Origin: Solibacillus sp. FSL R7-0668
GTDB lineage: Bacteria; Bacillota; Bacilli; Bacillales_A; Planococcaceae
NCBI RefSeq assembly: GCF_038006205.1
Contig: NZ_JBBOUU010000001.1
Coordinates: 1,676,001 to 1,740,000, forward strand
Length of the DNA stretch: 64,000 bases
Direction of reading: 5' to 3'
This document shows, piece after piece, positions 61,084-64,000 of this stretch. The notes beneath the pieces are model-generated. The model was given only the letters and a program-made list of their open reading frames with translations. It had not been told where the DNA came from and did no database searches. Position numbers and translations under genes: made by a program. How positions within the stretch are numbered: the stretch's first letter is position 1; the number at the start of each line of letters is the position of its first letter.

Positions 61084-61887
61084 CTCTCCACGCGCTAATT
61101 CACGTGAACGATTTTCTGCACTACGAATGCAGTTGGCAATGGCATCTTTAAACGCCATCGCATCTAACGCTTTGATCCCCGCTTCAGTTGTACCACCTGG
61201 GCTCGTTACTTTTTTGCGTAATACTTCAGGTTCTTCATTGACCGATTTGAGCATTTCTGCTGAGCCTGCAATCGTTTGTACCATTAGTTCCCGGACAATT
61301 TCCTTGGTTAAGCCAAATTCTGTACCGACACGTTCGAAGGCTTCGATTAGATAATACAAGTAAGCAGGGCCACTGCCAGAGAGGGCGGTAACCGCATGTA
61401 ATTTATCTTCCTCGACTTCAATAACAATGCCGACCGCCTCCAGCATTTGAATATAAAGCGCATGCTGTGCATCGTTGACAAGTTGATTAAAGGCAATTCC
61501 AGAGGCGGACATTCCAATTGTTGCAGATGTATTCGGCATAACACGGGCAATTGGACGCGCACCTAGATGATCCTCGATGGTCGCAATGCTTATGCCCGCT
61601 AAAACAGAAAGAACAGCAACGTCCGGCTCAATATATGGTCGAATGGCATCCATCGCAAGACGCGCATCTTTTGGTTTCATCGCCAAAATGATTAAATCTG
61701 CATCTAATAATTGTTCATAGCCTTCTAATTGCTGAACACCGTATTTAGATGCTAATTCTTGTAAACGCTGTTGATTCGAACGATTAGATATATAAATAGA
61801 CTCAGATGTAATGACCTTATTTTCTACCCAACCATGAATTAGTGCTTCGGCAATGGAACCCGCACCGATAAAAACAATTTTTTGCAT
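61081..61887 (-). CDS. proC: Pyrroline-5-carboxylate reductase
   Basis: A 268-residue NAD(P)H-dependent enzyme of the last step of proline synthesis. Rossmann motif FIGAGSIAEALIHG (5-18), VMPNTSATIGMSASG near 114, and the C-terminal signature DKLHAVTALSGSGPAYLYYL / TSPGGTTEAG (near 160-180 and 226-235) are all present. GGAGGAAAT precedes ATG. The gene has a T-box leader, like proI of B. subtilis, and is followed across the leader by the yqjP-like gene as in that species (yqjO-yqjP). Confidence 0.95.
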   Translation of the reverse strand: MQKIVFIGAGSIAEALIHGWVENKVITSESIYISNRSNQQRLQELASKYGVQQLEGYEQLLDADLIILAMKPKDARLAMDAIRPYIEPDVAVLSVLAGISIATIEDHLGARPIARVMPNTSATIGMSASGIAFNQLVNDAQHALYIQMLEAVGIVIEVEEDKLHAVTALSGSGPAYLYYLIEAFERVGTEFGLTKEIVRELMVQTIAGSAEMLKSVNEEPEVLRKKVTSPGGTTEAGIKALDAMAFKDAIANCIRSAENRSRELARGE

Positions 61888-61916
61888 ACTATTTCCTCCA
61901 CTCTTTTTTCCAAAAT

Positions 61917-62140
61917 AAAAAGCGCTCTCGTCCTAGATCAAGGACGAAAACGCTACAAGTTTCCGCGGTACCACCTAAATTCACACGTAAAGTGTGCTGC
62001 TTTAACCTTCTTATCGCGAAGGGGACGGTTATGTTGTCATAACAGCTCAAAAGGAGGTTCGATTATTATAGCGGGCTATGCCGATTTCAGCAAAGACGGC
62101 ACTCTCTTGCAACCATAAAATAATGTACTTAGCTTTCTCA
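61917..62140 (-). promoter_or_regulatory. T-box riboswitch controlling proC
   Basis: On the minus strand AATTTAGGTGGTACCGCGG (61968-61986 region) is the T-box antiterminator, followed by a terminator whose arms AGCGTTTTCGTCCT and AGGACGAGAGCGCT end in TTTTT at about 61917. Stem I features (AGAGAGTGCCG, GCTGAAA) lie near 62080-62110. The specifier is tentatively CCT in CGAACCTCC (about 62053-62061), a proline codon. Uncharged tRNA-Pro would favour proC expression. The specifier call needs folding. Confidence 0.9.
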
Positions 62141-62278
62141 TTGCTTGTAAATTTAGAATTATCAAAATTATAGTTATGTAATGAAAAACTGTCAAGGGAT
62201 GACGTGACGAAACAAGAAAAAAGGTGTAGAATAAATGAATATTCATTCATTAGTGAGCAGTTCGAGGGGGATTATGAG

Positions 62279-63220
62279 ATGGAAGTACACAAACTGGTTA
62301 TTCCAACACCATATGCGGTGGGAGATGTAAATGCTTTTTTAGTAAAGGGAGATGCCCTAACGCTATTTGATGCAGGTCCAAAAACTGAAGAAGCATACGA
62401 AGCAATTAAGTGGGGGCTGCGCGGTGCAGGCTATGAAATGAAGGATGTCGAGCAAGTGGTTTTGACACATCACCACCCGGATCATGCAGGCTGGGTAGAT
62501 GCCTTTGTTGGGGCAGAAATTTTAGGGCATCGCTATGTGGATTATTGGATGCGCAAAACACAAGAGTTTTTCTCCTATTACGACCGCTTTTTTACAAAGC
62601 ATTTGCTTGAGCAGGGAGTGCCGGAAAAATATATTCCACGCATTTTAAAGGTAAAGGGCGAGGTAGAACTTTTTGGGTCAACCCCACTGACGCAATTTTT
62701 ACAAGAAGGGGATGAAGTACCGGGACATCCGGGCTTAAAAGTCTATGAAACACTGGGCCATGCGCAAAGTCATTTAATTTTTATCGATGAAAATACGCGC
62801 GACTGTATTGGGGGCGATCTGTTATTAGAGCGGACATCGTCAAATCCATTAGTGGAGCCACCCGTAGACCTTACAATGGAGCGACCAAAATCATTACTTC
62901 AATATAATGCTTCATTAAAGAGATTACAAGAATTAGAAGTTTCAAAGGTTTATACGGGGCATGGCGGAGAGGTGACGAATATTGTTCCGTTAATTGATGA
63001 GCGCCTAGAAAAGCAAAAGCAACGCGCATTAAAGGTACGTGAAATGATTGAACAGCCGAAAACAAACTTTGAAGCAACGACGCAACTTTTTGAACGAATT
63101 TATCAGCAGCAGCTAGGGCTGACACTTTCAGAAACACTTGGTCAAATGGATTATTTAGTGGATGAAGGGTTAGCTGAAGTTGAACTTCGCGACGGTGTTT
63201 ACTATTATAAAAAGGCATAA
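62279..63220 (+). CDS. MBL-fold metallo-hydrolase with C-terminal winged helix (YqjP-like)
   Basis: A 313-residue metallo-beta-lactamase-fold protein: zinc motif THHHPDHAGW near 62-71, H in LGHAQSH near 164-170, D in GGDLLLE near 182 and H in YTGHGGE near 228, then a C-terminal helical/winged domain (about 245-313) as in LACTB2-like proteins. The substrate (thioester or RNA) is unknown. The start is ATG 62279 (GAGGGGG, 8 nt), 25 codons after the first in-frame ATG. Synteny with proC matches B. subtilis yqjP. Confidence 0.88.
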   Translation: MEVHKLVIPTPYAVGDVNAFLVKGDALTLFDAGPKTEEAYEAIKWGLRGAGYEMKDVEQVVLTHHHPDHAGWVDAFVGAEILGHRYVDYWMRKTQEFFSYYDRFFTKHLLEQGVPEKYIPRILKVKGEVELFGSTPLTQFLQEGDEVPGHPGLKVYETLGHAQSHLIFIDENTRDCIGGDLLLERTSSNPLVEPPVDLTMERPKSLLQYNASLKRLQELEVSKVYTGHGGEVTNIVPLIDERLEKQKQRALKVREMIEQPKTNFEATTQLFERIYQQQLGLTLSETLGQMDYLVDEGLAEVELRDGVYYYKKA

Positions 63221-63226
63221 AAAAAG

Positions 63227-63257
63227 CGTGTTGAGCCCTCACTCAACACGTTTTTTT
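63227..63257. terminator. Terminator between yqjP-like gene and hmp
   Basis: CGTGTTGAG/CTCAACACG stem (63227-63235 with 63242-63250) with T7/A7 on either side, so it works for both genes. Confidence 0.9.
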
Positions 63258-63260
63258 AAA

Positions 63261-64000
63261 TTATTTTGCTGTTGGAATTTGTAATGCCATTGCAGCGCCA
63301 AAGAATTCGTAATGAATATTTTCAGAAGGGACATTTAATTCAACTAAGTTTGCAATAACTGCTTCCATGAAGGCGATTGGCCCACATACATACACTTCTG
63401 CGTCTTCTTCTAATAATGATGCAATTTGCTCTTTTGTTACATAGCCTTCTGTTTCACTAAATACAGCTGTGTAAGTTCCGCCTAAAGCATCCACCTTTTC
63501 TTCGATTGTTTCTGTGAATGCTGCCACATTGCGATTGCGAGCACATTGAAGGAATGAAGCTTTACGCCCTTCGATAGATTGTAGCATGCTTTGTAAAGGT
63601 GTTACACCAACACCACCAGCGATAAATAATACAGGGCGATTATTATCTGCTAATGTGAAGACACCAGCTGGGGCACTTAATTGTACTTTTGTGCCAACTT
63701 CCGAATCGTGTAAGTAATTTGAAACTACTCCGTTTGGTGTCGCATCGTTTTCACGTTTAACAGAAATGCGGAAATAATCTTCCGTTCCTTCTGTTACTGT
63801 GTATTGACGGTTCATTAAATATTCTTGTCCAGGTACTTGAACGCGAATCGAAATATATTGACCTGCAGAGAACTCCGGTAATTTCAAACCATCAGCTGCT
63901 TTTAAGTAGAATGATTTGACGATATCGCTTTCTTCCTCGATTTTTGCGATTTCGAAATCTTTGAATAAGCGCCATCCACCTTTATTTTCAGTAGCTTTGT
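63261..64000 (-). CDS. hmp: Flavohemoglobin (nitric oxide dioxygenase), 5' partial
   Basis: The C-terminal 246 residues or so of Hmp; the globin domain lies beyond the window edge. The frame enters from 64000 reading GGWRLFKDFEIAKIEEESDI, the start of the FAD domain, and continues through GQYISIRV and MNRQYTV (FAD), GGVGVTPLQSML (NAD) and VYVCGPIAFMEAV to a C-terminal YEFFGAA tail. It detoxifies nitric oxide to nitrate with NAD(P)H. Convergent with the yqjP-like gene; its promoter and any NsrR site are outside the window. Confidence 0.92.
   Translation of the reverse strand, partial: KATENKGGWRLFKDFEIAKIEEESDIVKSFYLKAADGLKLPEFSAGQYISIRVQVPGQEYLMNRQYTVTEGTEDYFRISVKRENDATPNGVVSNYLHDSEVGTKVQLSAPAGVFTLADNNRPVLFIAGGVGVTPLQSMLQSIEGRKASFLQCARNRNVAAFTETIEEKVDALGGTYTAVFSETEGYVTKEQIASLLEEDAEVYVCGPIAFMEAVIANLVELNVPSENIHYEFFGAAMALQIPTAK

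Noticed and set aside
1-64000. CRISPR array, rRNA or tRNA genes
   Set aside because: No regularly spaced repeats and no tRNA or rRNA signature sequences were recognised on either strand; a tRNAscan/Infernal run would be decisive.

Overview
The window comes from a low-GC Gram-positive bacterium of the order Bacillales. Gene content (csoR-copZ, mhq genes, brx bacilliredoxin, YtrA-type GntR/ABC loci, class Ib ribonucleotide reductase, T-box and glycine riboswitch leaders) and local order (dinB, rnz, proC, yqjP-like genes, as in the Bacillus subtilis yqj region) point to the Planococcaceae / Lysinibacillus-Solibacillus side of the order. That placement is inference; no rRNA or tRNA gene was recognised in the window.

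Layout. 1-2.8 kb: end of a cobalamin/siderophore-type uptake or synthesis operon (binding protein, small siroheme/Fe-S reductase-like protein, CbiW-CbiX fusion). 2.8-7.1 kb, minus strand: a B12-independent ribonucleotide reductase operon nrdH-nrdI-nrdE-nrdF, led by a cobalamin riboswitch with an intrinsic terminator; nrdE is split by a 326-nt ORF-less group I intron. 7.1-17.2 kb: small membrane proteins, an esterase, a methyltransferase, a second-type histidyl-tRNA synthetase behind a possible His leader peptide and attenuator, a phosphatase, a Mn-type CDF exporter, a GntR-ABC module and a TetM-like GTPase. 17.4-20.0 kb: an IS200-type element abutting an IS1182-family element. 20-33 kb: mostly housekeeping and orphan genes (degV, ridA/hxlR pair, bacilliredoxin, chemosensor, csoR-copZ, pgeF, RNase H-like, aspA, GNAT). 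33.4-38 kb: glycine-riboswitch-controlled amino acid permease, TauE/LysR pair, a frameshifted EamA transporter. 38-45.3 kb: RRNPP-type regulator with MFS exporter, GNAT, and a five-gene ABC/GntR operon. 45.4-53.3 kb: dinB, a DUF3817-MFS fusion, an RNA methyltransferase, the mhqR-mhqO-mhqD quinone-stress module, rnz. 53.3-58.5 kb: two identical IS110-family elements tail to tail as a 1.64-kb inverted repeat, with a second identical IS1182 copy exactly between them. 58.7-64 kb: chemoreceptor, T-box-controlled proC, an MBL-fold hydrolase and the 3' part of flavohemoglobin hmp.

How parts work together. The left end combines cobalamin-related genes with a B12-sensing switch that should shut off the B12-independent reductase when cobalamin is plentiful; the same transcript must also self-splice to make full-length NrdE, so two RNA devices sit in series on one mRNA. 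Several other loci are controlled by RNA leaders (glycine riboswitch, proC T-box, possible leaders before hisS, the CDF exporter and the DUF3817-MFS gene). The two identical IS1182 copies lie in opposite orientation 35 kb apart and could support inversion of the segment between them.
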